Shown here in pieces: positions 9,446 through 18,379 of a stretch of DNA of 64,000 nt. Position numbers and translations under genes: made by a program. Source of the stretch: GCA-2718815 sp963578105 (GTDB lineage: Bacteria > Planctomycetota > Planctomycetia > Pirellulales > Pirellulaceae); the NCBI GenBank assembly GCA_963578105.1, contig CAUZBP010000006.1, positions 62,001 to 126,000 on the forward strand, read 5' to 3'. The notes below the pieces were generated by a model. That model saw nothing but the letters and a program-made list of their open reading frames with translations, ran no database searches and had not been told where the DNA came from. Positions within the stretch are counted from its first letter, which is position 1. The number at the start of each line of letters is the position of its first letter.

Positions 9446-10510
9446 ATGTCTGATTCCATGATGCAAGTACTTGAGTGGACCGGTCCCGGGCAGATGCGCA
9501 TCCAGGACGTGCCCAAGCCCACTCCAGACCCTGGCCAGATCCTGGTCCAGGTCGACGCAGTCGGAGTCTGCGGTTCTGAACTGGAAGCCTATACGGGCGT
9601 ATCCATCAACCGCTTCCCGCCTCTGGTCCTGGGACATGAATTGTGCGGCCGAGTTGTCGAGGCTAACGAGTGCCAAAAACCTTGGGAGCTCGGTGCCCCT
9701 GTGGCACTATATCCCATGGTGCCTTGTTTTGAATGTGAATTCTGCCTCAACGAAAACGCTCAAGTCTGTCCCCAAAGGAAGGTCTTCAGCATTCATTTAC
9801 CTGGCGCCAATGCCCAGTTCATGGCAGTTGACGAACGAATTGCCTATGAAATTCCAGAACGTCTCCTGGGACCTGCCGGTTCGCTCGTAGAACCCTTCGG
9901 AACTTCTATTCAGTCCGTAAAATTCACTTGCCTCGATTCAACATCTTCGCTTTCGGGAAACATCGCCCAATCCCTCGTCGTCATCGGTGCCGGACCAATC
10001 GGTTTGCTGGCCATGGTGTATGCCCTCTACCGGGGTGTTTCGCAAGTTGTAGCCGTCGATTTGGTAGAATCCAGGCTGGAAGTGGCCCGTAGTCTGGGCG
10101 TGACAGACTGCATTTGTACGCGGGGACTAAATCCGGAACAAGTCGGCCAAACCGTGCGAGAAATTCTCGGGGGCCGGAAAGCTGAAACCGTGATTGAGGC
10201 GGTCGGTCTGGAAGTCACGCGTCAAATGGCCATCGCTTCGGTCGGTCAGTTAGGCCGGATCGGCTGGCTCGGCCTGCATACCGCGGTCACCTCGGCTGAT
10301 TTCAGCCACATGATCCGCCAGCAAGTGACGTCCATTGGCACCTACTCCGCTCGTCCCGCCGACGTGCGCGACGCCATTGACGCTTTGTCGGACGGCGCGC
10401 TGCGGCATTTGGACTGGATCCAAAGCTATTCCCTCACGGAGGGGGCGGAAGTCTACCGAATGCTGGTGGAGAGTCCTGATCAAGTGACCAAGGCCGTATT
10501 GAGACCATGA
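9446..10510 (+). CDS. zinc-dependent alcohol dehydrogenase family oxidoreductase
   Basis: Medium-chain dehydrogenase, 354 residues. Catalytic zinc ligands are visible as Cys42 (GVCGSELEA) and His64-Glu65 (GHELCGRVVE). The structural zinc loop has Cys94, Cys97, Cys100 and Cys108. The Rossmann motif GAGPIGLLA is near residue 180 and is followed by an Asp at the end of the second strand (VVAVDLVESR), which favours NAD(H). It oxidises or reduces an alcohol or polyol; sorbitol- and threonine-dehydrogenase-like members share this layout, and the substrate is not predictable. YjbQ follows 103 bases downstream on the same strand. Confidence 0.88.
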   Translation: MSDSMMQVLEWTGPGQMRIQDVPKPTPDPGQILVQVDAVGVCGSELEAYTGVSINRFPPLVLGHELCGRVVEANECQKPWELGAPVALYPMVPCFECEFCLNENAQVCPQRKVFSIHLPGANAQFMAVDERIAYEIPERLLGPAGSLVEPFGTSIQSVKFTCLDSTSSLSGNIAQSLVVIGAGPIGLLAMVYALYRGVSQVVAVDLVESRLEVARSLGVTDCICTRGLNPEQVGQTVREILGGRKAETVIEAVGLEVTRQMAIASVGQLGRIGWLGLHTAVTSADFSHMIRQQVTSIGTYSARPADVRDAIDALSDGALRHLDWIQSYSLTEGAEVYRMLVESPDQVTKAVLRP

Positions 10511-10613
10511 GACCCGTTCCAGGGAACACCATTATTTTCCAACCCGAGTTCTCTGCACCAAATCGGCTGTTCGATTCGCGCGGACAGTAAAACAAATCTC
10601 CCACCACAGGAAA

Positions 10614-11045
10614 ATGTCGGGCATGAGAACCCTCACGAAAGAAATCTGGATGGAGATTCCCGAACGCCGGGCAATCGTTTCTATCCACCGTGAAGTCGAA
10701 CACCTGGTCCAGGAGAGCCGAATACAGGATGGTCTCGCCCTGATCAACGCAATGCACATCACGGCGTCCGTGTTCATCAACGACAATGAATCCGGATTGC
10801 ATCACGATTATGAACTATGGCTGGAAAAATTGGCGCCGTTTGATGCCTCCTCCGACCGTTACCACCACAATCGTACGGGTGAAGACAACGCCGACGCCCA
10901 TTTAAAGCGTCAGGTCATGGGCCGTGAGGTCGTCGTAGCGATTACCGGCGGTGCTCTACACCTGGGACCCTGGGAACATCTCTTTTATTACGAATTCGAC
11001 GGTCGCCGCCGCAAACGACTGCTCGTCAAGCTCATTGGAGATTGA
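10614..11045 (+). CDS. yjbQ: YjbQ / UPF0047 family protein
   Basis: 143 residues matching the secondary thiamine-phosphate synthase family: ALINAMHITASVFINDNE, HHDYELWLEKLAP, HHNRTGEDNADAHLK and ALHLGPWEHLFYYEFDG. In E. coli the family member has weak thiamine-phosphate synthase activity, but its true role is not settled. The ATG at 10614 has CAGGA close upstream; a second ATG at 10623 is also possible. Confidence 0.9.
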   Translation: MSGMRTLTKEIWMEIPERRAIVSIHREVEHLVQESRIQDGLALINAMHITASVFINDNESGLHHDYELWLEKLAPFDASSDRYHHNRTGEDNADAHLKRQVMGREVVVAITGGALHLGPWEHLFYYEFDGRRRKRLLVKLIGD

Positions 11046-11187
11046 CCCTTGCGCGCACTCCGTCCAACGCGCTGGCCTACCAAAGGTGAATGACACTTCG
11101 CAGTCGAAAGTGTGCACGCATCGAGAGTCACTGATTGGCTGGTGCCAGTTGGACCCGACGCCGGAAGGCAAAATGTCTTGCTGGTTC

Positions 11188-11218
11188 CTGTTGATTTGAA
11201 AACACTTCAAATCAACAG
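11188..11218. terminator. perfect 13-bp inverted repeat between convergent genes
   Basis: CTGTTGATTTGAA (11188-11200) and its exact reverse complement (11206-11218) flank a 5-base loop. It lies in the 362-base gap between the convergent yjbQ and floA genes, so it probably ends transcription from both sides. There is no long T run. Nothing else was recognised in 11046-11407. Confidence 0.6.
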
Positions 11219-11407
11219 CTTCGTCCTTGAACTTTCAATTCAGACTTTTGAATGGTTGCTCGGCAGCAAGTGACGGCTGCAATTCAGGACGCAACACGGG
11301 AAGATGCCAGCTTCCCGAATGTTAAAGTCAGCGTCACGGACCAATGGACGTCAGCGGCACTGCGCGAGCGAAACAACCGGCGACAACCGGTCATTGGATG
11401 AGGACCA

Positions 11408-12400
11408 TCAACTCGCATTGTCACCGTGAAGTTTACCGGCTCGGAAAGCATCGGCCAGGGCTTTGGGAACTTCGGCTTCGGACAGGATGAGCTGAGCACG
11501 ATTAGCAGCCACCTTGGCTTTCATTTCTTGTTCCTTCGCGATGGCTTCGGCGCGCCGTTGCTCTGCCATCGCGCGAGCCCGGCGAGTGTCGGCCTCCGCT
11601 TGATCCGCTTGCAGTCGAGCTCCAATGTTTTCACCCACGTCGATGTCCGCAATATCAATGGACACGATCGCAAAGGCCGTTTGTGCATCCAAGCCGCGAT
11701 CCAGAACCGCCTTCGAGATCACATCCGGGTTTTCGAGCACGGTCAGGTGGGAGTCTGACGAACCGATGGACGAGATAATACTTTCACCGACACGCGCGAT
11801 TATCGTTTCTTCGGTGGCTCCTCCGATCAGTTGGAGCAAGTTAGTGCGCACGGTGACTCGGGCTCGAATTTTCAGTTCTACGCCATTCTTAGCAATCGCG
11901 CTGAGCGTGGTTTTTCCGCTGCGATGCGGATCAGGACAATCAATGACTTTCGGATTGACGCTAGTTTGGACCGCATCCAATACGTCGCGCCCAGCAAGAT
12001 CAATGGCAGCCGCACGATCAAAATCGAGATCGATACCGGCGCGATTAGCAGCAATGATTGAATGGATGACATCCATCACATTACCACCTGCCAAGTAATG
12101 AGCTTCGACACGCTGGGTGCTGGTCCCATGTTGACGACTGATGTCCATCCCGGACTGAGCCGCCATGATTTTCGCACGTACGACGACGCGAGGGTTTACC
12201 TTGCAAAATCCCATTCTGACAAGATGCGTCATGGACACATCCGCGTCAGCCATGTAGGCCTGAAGCCATAGATTGCCATAAATCAGGGCCACAATGGCGC
12301 CAATGCCAACACCTAAACAAATCAGGACACCAAGACCGAGGAGCACCGATGGCCATGACTGCGCAAGTATAGGACAACTGAAACTTAGCAGATCGAGCAT
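11408..12400 (-). CDS. floA: flotillin-like protein FloA (UPF0365)
   Basis: 330 residues. One membrane helix near residues 18-42 is followed by a SPFH-type domain (DADVSMTHLVRMGFCKVNP, VVVRAKIMAAQSGMD, the HYLAGGNV motif, and DVGENIGARLQADQAEAD). A C-terminal Ala/Glu-rich coiled coil (RRARAMAEQRRAEAIAKEQE) ends in the family tail. FloA organises membrane microdomains. The ATG at 12400 has AAGGGA nine bases upstream. The usual NfeD-type partner is absent from this window. Confidence 0.95.
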   Translation of the reverse strand: MLDLLSFSCPILAQSWPSVLLGLGVLICLGVGIGAIVALIYGNLWLQAYMADADVSMTHLVRMGFCKVNPRVVVRAKIMAAQSGMDISRQHGTSTQRVEAHYLAGGNVMDVIHSIIAANRAGIDLDFDRAAAIDLAGRDVLDAVQTSVNPKVIDCPDPHRSGKTTLSAIAKNGVELKIRARVTVRTNLLQLIGGATEETIIARVGESIISSIGSSDSHLTVLENPDVISKAVLDRGLDAQTAFAIVSIDIADIDVGENIGARLQADQAEADTRRARAMAEQRRAEAIAKEQEMKAKVAANRAQLILSEAEVPKALADAFRAGKLHGDNAS

Positions 12401-12879
12401 GACTCAATATCCCTTGCAGCAAAGTTGGCTGCCACACCAGTGTACAAACTTGAATACCACAACGACTAAAAAAACCCTATCGCGATGGGCCGATATTTTA
12501 ACCCATCCTACGGCGCCGTAAAAGCAGGCCTCCTGGCACGCTGAAGCGGCAGTTCAAGGGCTGTCCAACTCGCACTCCCAGTGCTTAAACCGGGTTGTTT
12601 TGGCCGCTGACTTCCCTGGGGACGAACCCATCTCCGTGTGCGCAACACCTCGACGGAAGGTGCCCAATCCAGATTGCCAGTTCCATCGGGTCAGAAACCG
12701 TTTCTCCTTCAGCCATGCCACACTGGAACCATCCTCTCCAGTTTTTTTCATGCCCCGCCAGACTCTGCTGCTATCGCAAATCTGTTATTCCGTTAAAATC
12801 TGGTTTCGGCCCGGGTTTAGAATGACCGTCCGGAGACAGGGTCGCTACCCATTTGTGCCACAATTGTCAGAATGGTTTC
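12401..12879. other. divergent intergenic region, no feature seen
   Basis: About 480 bases between the divergent floA and TIM-barrel genes. Short open frames on both strands show no domain character. Confidence 0.4.
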
Positions 12880-13662
12880 ATGCTTAACTTAAAAATTGGT
12901 ATCCAGCTGGCCAGCCTGAGGCTGCCTTTTGAAAAAGCGCTTCGAGCGGCAGCCGAAATGGGAGCCGAGGCGGTGGAAATCGATGGTCGGTACGGACTCA
13001 AACCTGCCGAAATGAGCCGGACTGGCATTCGACATTTGAAGAACATGCTGGACAATTCAAACCTGCGAGTCTGCGCCATCGGTTTTCGCACTCGGCGCGG
13101 CTACAACGTGTTGGAAGATCTGGATGCCCGGGTCGAAGCAACCAAGCAGGCCATGAGCCTTGGATATCAACTGGGCGCGTCGATCGTCGTTAATCAGATC
13201 GGTCATGTAGCCACCGAAAAGGACGACCCGTCGCGACAACTACTGATTGAGGTCCTGACAGAGTTGGGAAAACACGGGCAGAAGGCCGGAGCATTCCTGG
13301 CCGCTGAAACAGGCAACGAGAGTGGCGCTGAGCTGGCAGACTTGGTGACGGATCTTCCTGAAGGAAGCCTGGCAGTTGCGCTCAACCCAGGAAACCTGAT
13401 CATCCGCGGACTTTCAGCCAGCGAGGCTGCGCAGGACCTGGGAAATCACATCCAGTATGTCCGCGCCAAAGACGGCGTACGCGATCTGGCACAGGGTCGC
13501 GGGCTGGAGGTTGCGCTGGGGCGTGGTACGGTCGACTGGCCAGAAGTCATGGGCCTTCTCGAAGACCACAATTATCGGGGGTATTTCACACTAGAACGTG
13601 AACAGTCGAACGACCCTCTCACCGAGATTGCAGCAGCCGTGAAGTACTTGCGCAACTTATAA
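12880..13662 (+). CDS. sugar phosphate isomerase/epimerase-like TIM barrel
   Basis: The start at ATG 12880 (MLNLKIGIQLASLRLPFEKAL) gives 260 residues; an in-frame TTG at 12853 adds nine residues without homology character. The protein fits the xylose isomerase-like AP-endonuclease-2 barrel: GAEAVEIDGR on the second strand, AAETGNESG with the catalytic-type Glu, HIQYVRAKDGVRD with Lys-Asp, and GYFTLEREQS with the final Glu. Members isomerise or epimerise sugars or related polyols at a divalent metal. The substrate is unknown. It converges with the DNase I-fold gene 51 bases away. Confidence 0.8.
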   Translation: MLNLKIGIQLASLRLPFEKALRAAAEMGAEAVEIDGRYGLKPAEMSRTGIRHLKNMLDNSNLRVCAIGFRTRRGYNVLEDLDARVEATKQAMSLGYQLGASIVVNQIGHVATEKDDPSRQLLIEVLTELGKHGQKAGAFLAAETGNESGAELADLVTDLPEGSLAVALNPGNLIIRGLSASEAAQDLGNHIQYVRAKDGVRDLAQGRGLEVALGRGTVDWPEVMGLLEDHNYRGYFTLEREQSNDPLTEIAAAVKYLRNL

Positions 13663-13713
13663 GCTGGACTTCTCCGCTTACTCCGTTTGACCCCTTCCCC
13701 CTTTCGGAAAACG

Positions 13714-14709
13714 TCAGTTGGAGTGATCTGCAGTGGGTCGCGTGGCCACGCGACCGAGCTGTCCTCCTTCGTAGACACTAAATTCGGCCCACACGGGCAT
13801 GTGGTCGGAAATTTCAATCGCCTCAGCCTGTGTCAGATTGAACTCGTACATCATGTCGAAGATGCCAAAGCGCCCCAGGAACTCGTTGGTCGATTGGCCG
13901 TGAAAAAGGATATTGTCATAGGATTTGGTTTTTCGCGTGTTCGTGGCCTGCCCCTGGACAACACTGGTCATTCCAGATATCTGTCCAAGTTCTCCCAGGT
14001 GTTTGTAGTTGACATTCAAAACTCCCAGGACGATCACGTCGTCTTCACCTCGTCCGTCGCCAAGCACCGCCCGGTAAACATCGTCCAAAGCATTGAGTTC
14101 CTCTCGAGTTCCATCTGGGTCCGTGTGTACGTTGACTAACGAAAATGTGAATGCGTCGGATTTCGGAGGACCACGTACGCGAAACCATCCCACCAAGGGC
14201 TCTCGATGCAGGATGTCATCCGGATCATAAACGGTGTAAAGTTCGTTCCGCGCAACCTCGATCGTTTCCAGGTCAAAGATGTAAGCATATTGTTCTTTAC
14301 TGACAGAGCGTCCCAGACGAGGACCGATGACGTAATCGTAGCGACGTCCGGTAGTGTTTATCGATTCGACAAACCTCGGAATGATGTCTGGCGACTTGGA
14401 GCGGACTTCCTGAACTGCCAGGACATCAAAGCGGCGGGCAATATTGGCCAGACGCTCCATGACGTGCGCCTTATCCGTTTTCTTGGATCCAAAGACTTGG
14501 ATGTTAAAGGTTGCAATCCGAATGGATTTACCTGTCCGAACCGCCGTTGGAATTTCGGCGGTTGTTGGTCGCCGATCCGTTGACCGGGTGTTTCCGACTT
14601 TGGACCGAAACCGAATTTTGTCGAGTCCTTCGATCTCGAATTTTTCGTAAAGTGACCAACCTGCAAACGTGGCCACAATAACCAACAGGAGGAAAAAATT
14701 CCTGTGCAC
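13714..14709 (-). CDS. endonuclease/exonuclease/phosphatase (DNase I-fold) protein with altered active site
   Basis: The start is set by a strong ribosome binding site: AAAGGAGG at 14716-14723, six bases before a GTG at 14709. This gives 331 residues beginning with a membrane anchor or signal (HRNFFLLLVIVATFAGWSLY). EEP-fold motifs follow: RIATFNIQVFG, VLAVQEVRS, LVNVHTD, YDNILF and ISDHMPVWAEF with the final catalytic-type Asp-His. The central motif, normally Gly-Asp-x-Asn-x-Asp, reads Gly-Val-Leu-Asn-Val-Asn (Val230, Asn232, Asn234), so two acidic positions are lost. The protein may be inactive, or the sequence may contain errors. It probably sits in the cell envelope. Confidence 0.82.
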   Translation of the reverse strand: MHRNFFLLLVIVATFAGWSLYEKFEIEGLDKIRFRSKVGNTRSTDRRPTTAEIPTAVRTGKSIRIATFNIQVFGSKKTDKAHVMERLANIARRFDVLAVQEVRSKSPDIIPRFVESINTTGRRYDYVIGPRLGRSVSKEQYAYIFDLETIEVARNELYTVYDPDDILHREPLVGWFRVRGPPKSDAFTFSLVNVHTDPDGTREELNALDDVYRAVLGDGRGEDDVIVLGVLNVNYKHLGELGQISGMTSVVQGQATNTRKTKSYDNILFHGQSTNEFLGRFGIFDMMYEFNLTQAEAIEISDHMPVWAEFSVYEGGQLGRVATRPTADHSN

Positions 14710-15347
14710 CGTATCCCTCCTTTGGGCTGACAGATCTCTTTGGGCTGACAGATGAAGTGGAGAGCCACATATCCATGGACATCCGGCTCTGAAAGGGGGG
14801 CGGAAGAATAGCTCAGACCCAGATTGCATATCGGTCAGTTGTCGCCGGCAGAAAGATCCTTTTTTGAAAGTTGGCTCGCTATCCAAATCTCTCCAGCAGG
14901 ATCAGACGCTAGCAGAAGGACCGCTCACTTCGAACAACCCGTGAAGACCCGTTTCGCAATCCAACGAGGAACCCATATGTCCCAGGCTGACCGGTTAGCT
15001 GCCAGGCAAGCCAGGTAGTTGTCAGGGACGCGTGCTGATGGCTGAGATTCTGAGCAAATCCTCCCCGGTGACTACCACCTTGCTGCAAAACTTTCGGACA
15101 GGGCTGGTAAGGCCTGCAGACGGTTCCCATCCGTCTCTTCGGATCGTACTGACATCGCGCGGATCGGGTTGTGCACCTACGGCTCCGCCCCAAAACCCGA
15201 AAAGTATTTTTTCTGCTCTTGCCGGATCGATAACTTGTTTCCCGTGGACGTTTGGATAAACTTACAGTCGGCAAGTCGCCCGGCCGGTTGTAGACGGGGC
15301 GCACCGCAACTCCACGAGTAGAGTGGTCCCCTCAACCTGACCGATCC
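14710..15347. other. divergent intergenic region with a short direct repeat
   Basis: 638 bases between the divergent DNase I-fold and DUF5009 genes. A perfect 15-base direct repeat, TTTGGGCTGACAGAT, occurs at 14721-14735 and 14739-14753, just upstream of the minus-strand start. Nothing else was recognised; two open frames of 64 and 75 codons on the plus strand have no motifs. Confidence 0.45.
14716..14723 (-). promoter_or_regulatory. Shine-Dalgarno deciding a GTG start
   Basis: Read on the minus strand this is AAAGGAGG, six bases ahead of the GTG at 14707-14709. It overrides the in-frame ATG at 14886, which would add 59 residues containing a small duplicated peptide and no signal. Confidence 0.7.
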
Positions 15348-16481
15348 GTGAACAAACTCGTTTCAGAAACAGCGCCTCGGAATCCACGCCTCGTGTCTCT
15401 TGATGCATTGCGCGGGTTCGACATGTTCTGGATTGTGGGTGGAAACCGGTGTCTCAGGGCAGTCGCCGATTGCATTTACCCGGACATTCCCGCCTGGCTG
15501 ACCTACCATCTCCAACATCCAGATTGGACCGGATTCTCCGCGTGGGATCTGGTCATGCCCCTGTTTTTGTTCGTCGTCGGAGTCGCCATGCCTTTTTCTT
15601 TTGCACAACGCATCGAGCGGGGTGAGAGACCTACGCAACTCTACGGGAAGCTGATTCGAAGAACGCTGCTGTTGTTTGTGCTGGGAATGGTCGCCCAGGG
15701 CCATCTGCTGGAGTTCAAGATTTCAACGCTTCACATTTACTGCAATACATTGCAGGCCATTGCTGCCGGTTATCTCATGGCCGGGGTGATCATGCTCAAT
15801 CTGCCGGTCCTGGGTCAGGCGATAACTTGCGTCACACTGTTGATTACCTATTGGCTACTCATGATCTGGGTGCCGGTCCCAGGGCACGGCGCAGGCGTTA
15901 TTGAACCGAATGCAAACCTGGCGCTCGCTCTCGACGAATTCGTACTGGGACGATTTCGAGACGGAACCAACTATACCTGGATTCTGAGCAGTATGGGATT
16001 TGGGGCCACCGTACTGATGGGCGTCCTGGCGGGTCATGGCTTACGTTCCGGAGCAAAACCAAGCACTAAACTTCAGGGCCTTGTCGTGGCCGGTCTCCTC
16101 TGCCTAGCTATGGGCTGGGCCTGGTCAGAATGGATCGGCTTCCCGATAATAAAACACATCTGGACGAGTTCGATGGCGTTGTGGGCCGGGGGCTGGAGTT
16201 TGCTTTTGCTGGCTCTCTTTTACGGGCTGATTGACGTGGCACGAATCGACCGGTGGGCATTCCCGCTGGTGGTCATTGGCAGCAACGCGATCGCCATTTA
16301 CATGGCAGTGCAATTCATTCCCTTTCGAGAAATCAGCAAAACACTCGTGGGAGGCCTCGCCCGGCACCTTGACATTTTTTGCACGGACCTGGGGCCGGTG
16401 CTGGTTGCATTCGTCGCACTACTTCTGGTCTGGATGATATTGTACCACATGTACCGCCGAAAGATTTTTTTTAGAATCTGA
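15348..16481 (+). CDS. DUF5009 / heparan-alpha-glucosaminide N-acetyltransferase-like membrane protein
   Basis: 377 residues from a GTG start. The N-terminal signature RLVSLDALRGFDMFWIVGG, then GFSAWDLVMPLFLFVVGVAMPFS, is that of the NagX/HGSNAT-type acyltransferase family (DUF1624/DUF5009). About ten membrane helices follow and the protein ends in a basic tail. Known relatives move acyl groups onto sugars across a membrane; here the acceptor is unknown. The residue context LHIYCNTLQAIAAGY holds the conserved loop. It stands 103 bases ahead of the P-II gene. Confidence 0.85.
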   Translation: MNKLVSETAPRNPRLVSLDALRGFDMFWIVGGNRCLRAVADCIYPDIPAWLTYHLQHPDWTGFSAWDLVMPLFLFVVGVAMPFSFAQRIERGERPTQLYGKLIRRTLLLFVLGMVAQGHLLEFKISTLHIYCNTLQAIAAGYLMAGVIMLNLPVLGQAITCVTLLITYWLLMIWVPVPGHGAGVIEPNANLALALDEFVLGRFRDGTNYTWILSSMGFGATVLMGVLAGHGLRSGAKPSTKLQGLVVAGLLCLAMGWAWSEWIGFPIIKHIWTSSMALWAGGWSLLLLALFYGLIDVARIDRWAFPLVVIGSNAIAIYMAVQFIPFREISKTLVGGLARHLDIFCTDLGPVLVAFVALLLVWMILYHMYRRKIFFRI

Positions 16482-16590
16482 GTATCCCATTCCTCTGTCT
16501 GCCAGGTTTCGTTATCCTGAGTTCCTCCAGTTACATGAGACATCCACCCGGCGCGCGGCGTCCTCGCGCACTGTTTGAGGATCTGTGTCG

Positions 16591-16941
16591 ATGCGGTTAG
16601 TGCTGGCTATCATTCGTCCAACCAAATTGAGCGCCGTGAGAGAAGCACTTTCCAAAGTTGGCGTAAAACGCATGACCGTCTGTGACGCACAAGGCTTTGG
16701 CCGGCAACGTGGTCAAAGCGCCATGTATCGTGGTAACGAATACAAAACCAATCTACTAAGAAAGATTGTACTGGAAATCGTTGTCAATGAAGACTTTTTA
16801 GAGCGGACGATTGACACGATCATCGGCATCGCACGGTCGGGTCCCGTGGGTGATATCGGGGATGGCAAAGTGTTCGTTTTGCCGCTTGTTGAAGCGATTT
16901 CTTTGACCGACGGTAGTCACGGACCATCTGCAGTTAACTGA
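16591..16941 (+). CDS. glnB: P-II family nitrogen regulatory protein
   Basis: 116 residues from ATG 16591; a GTG at 16585 adds two residues and sits closer to the same GAGG binding site. It reads MRLVLAIIRPTKLSAVREAL, then the T-loop with RGNEYKTNLLRKIVLEIVV-type sequence including the Tyr that is uridylylated in enterobacterial GlnB, and ends with the GDIGDGKVFVLPL B-loop region. P-II proteins sense ATP/ADP and 2-oxoglutarate and bind targets such as AmtB or glutamine synthetase modifiers. No amt or gln gene is adjacent. A degenerate receiver gene follows after 11 bases, and the two are very likely cotranscribed. Confidence 0.93.
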   Translation: MRLVLAIIRPTKLSAVREALSKVGVKRMTVCDAQGFGRQRGQSAMYRGNEYKTNLLRKIVLEIVVNEDFLERTIDTIIGIARSGPVGDIGDGKVFVLPLVEAISLTDGSHGPSAVN

Positions 16942-16952
16942 CGGCTTGTTCA

Positions 16953-17309
16953 ATGCGAATACTCTTTCTCACCAAGGACCTGATCTTCCCCTCTCAAATC
17001 TCCAAGATGGTTCTGCAGAAAGCTGGCGAATTAAAAGTCGTTACTACCGAGGAACAACTCTTACAGGAGGCGGCCCACAAGCCGGTGGCCCTGGTCATTC
17101 TGGACTTAAGCACTCCGGGTTTAAATCCCAAACATCTGCTACCCGCCTTGCGAAAACAAAACTCGGAGATCGGCCCAATTGTGGCGTTCGGACCACATGT
17201 CCAGGCAAGCCGACTAACAGCCGCCCGGCAAGCAGGCTGTGACGATGTTCTTACCCAGGGCGAGTTTCACCGTCGTGTCGGGGCATTGCTGGAACTGCAC
17301 TGCGGATAA
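16953..17309 (+). CDS. receiver-like (CheY-fold) domain protein, probably degenerate
   Basis: 118 residues with a CheY-like alternation: MRILFLTKD, then ALVILDLSTPG with a single Asp at the phosphoacceptor strand, IGPIVAFGPH, and a C-terminal QAGCDDVLTQGEFHRRVGALL. The acidic pair normally near the N-terminus is missing, and the conserved Lys near the end is replaced by Gln (VLTQG). Phosphorylation is therefore doubtful. It has no output domain. The start is 11 bases after the P-II stop, which suggests a joint role, but a direct interaction is only inference. Confidence 0.7.
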   Translation: MRILFLTKDLIFPSQISKMVLQKAGELKVVTTEEQLLQEAAHKPVALVILDLSTPGLNPKHLLPALRKQNSEIGPIVAFGPHVQASRLTAARQAGCDDVLTQGEFHRRVGALLELHCG

Positions 17310-17634
17310 GGCTGCATCCGAGGGACCAGCCATACTCCTTCCAGTTGGACCCGCTGGTTCCGGGCGTCGCCAGACGGACGTGTACGCGCTCTTTCAATCT
17401 TTGCGCGCAGGTCCGATTTCGATCTTCGGCTTCAATCCACTGTCCCCAAAAACGGAGAAACCTGGAAGCGCATGCTTGAATGCTTCCGTCCAAAGCTGTC
17501 TTCGAACGAAGCATTGTTTCTTCAGCCTGGGTAGTGACGACTACAGCTACAAGCGGCGGCGGTTCGTTCCTGCTGGATTCCCTGATTCAAGTGCTTGAAC
17601 TGGATAACCAGGTGGGAACCGGATGAGAAGATCG
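17310..17634. other. convergent intergenic, no feature seen
   Basis: 325 bases between the receiver-like gene and the convergent small lipoprotein gene. No strong hairpin or RNA gene was recognised. Confidence 0.4.
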
Positions 17635-17883
17635 TCAGGGCTGCCGACGGTCGTCCGTCTGGAGTTCTTTCTCGGCCTGGTACTTCTGCATGGCCGCTGC
17701 TTCACGGGCCAACATGAATTCCGGACCGGGTGCGAAGTACTGAATGTCGTCGGCCAGGTAATAGGGACTCGGCAGTGTTTGGCCTGCAATATCGACTTGG
17801 CAGCCAGTAGCTGTCATGGACACCACCAGCAACAACCCACAGAGCCAGCGACTTGCGATGGGCGAAAGGCTATCTGGCTTCAT
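17635..17883 (-). CDS. small predicted lipoprotein
   Basis: 82 residues. The ATG at 17883 has GGAGG nine bases upstream. A hydrophobic signal (WLCGLLLVVSMTATGC) ends in a lipobox with Cys28. The mature part, about 55 residues, holds SPYYLADDIQYFAPGPEF followed by a short helical stretch rich in Ala and Glu. It is not assigned to a family. It probably sits in a membrane facing the periplasm. Confidence 0.7.
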   Translation of the reverse strand: MKPDSLSPIASRWLCGLLLVVSMTATGCQVDIAGQTLPSPYYLADDIQYFAPGPEFMLAREAAAMQKYQAEKELQTDDRRQP

Positions 17884-18379
17884 CGATTCGAGCCTCCAAG
17901 TCTTGTGAGAAGAAAGCGGTCAGTTCCCTCCGGGATCTGGCCGGCGCAATCGTCACCACGGTTATCGTCCGAATCTTCTGCCTATCTTGCATGTTTTTTC
18001 AAAAGTCGTTGTGATCACCGAGTGGCCGTCTTCCATCCTCCTCCGGGTGCTCAGAGAATGAATCACCTACGCAACCCGGCCGCGAGAAAACCGAAACGGG
18101 ACAGCTAAAATCGCTCTAAATCCCGGTTTTAATTGGTCTTTGAACACGCCCGTTTCGTGGAGCCCCTGACAAGCCATTTCGTCATTCATCGTCGATCGCA
18201 GTGAGCAGCACCAACCGTGCGGTACCCAACAGACCAATTGGACAACGTACCTAACCTGTGGAAACGGGCTAAAATGTATTAAACAAAGAACTCGTTCTGC
18301 TAGCGGCAAGTCTTGGTCCTTACAAGTCCTGCTGTTGGCCGACTGAGACTAACTGTCAGGAACAGAGGGACTTCACCAC
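17884..18379. other. divergent intergenic region, no feature seen
   Basis: About 500 bases between the small lipoprotein gene and the CHAT gene. It should carry promoters in both directions, but none is convincing by eye. Confidence 0.4.
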
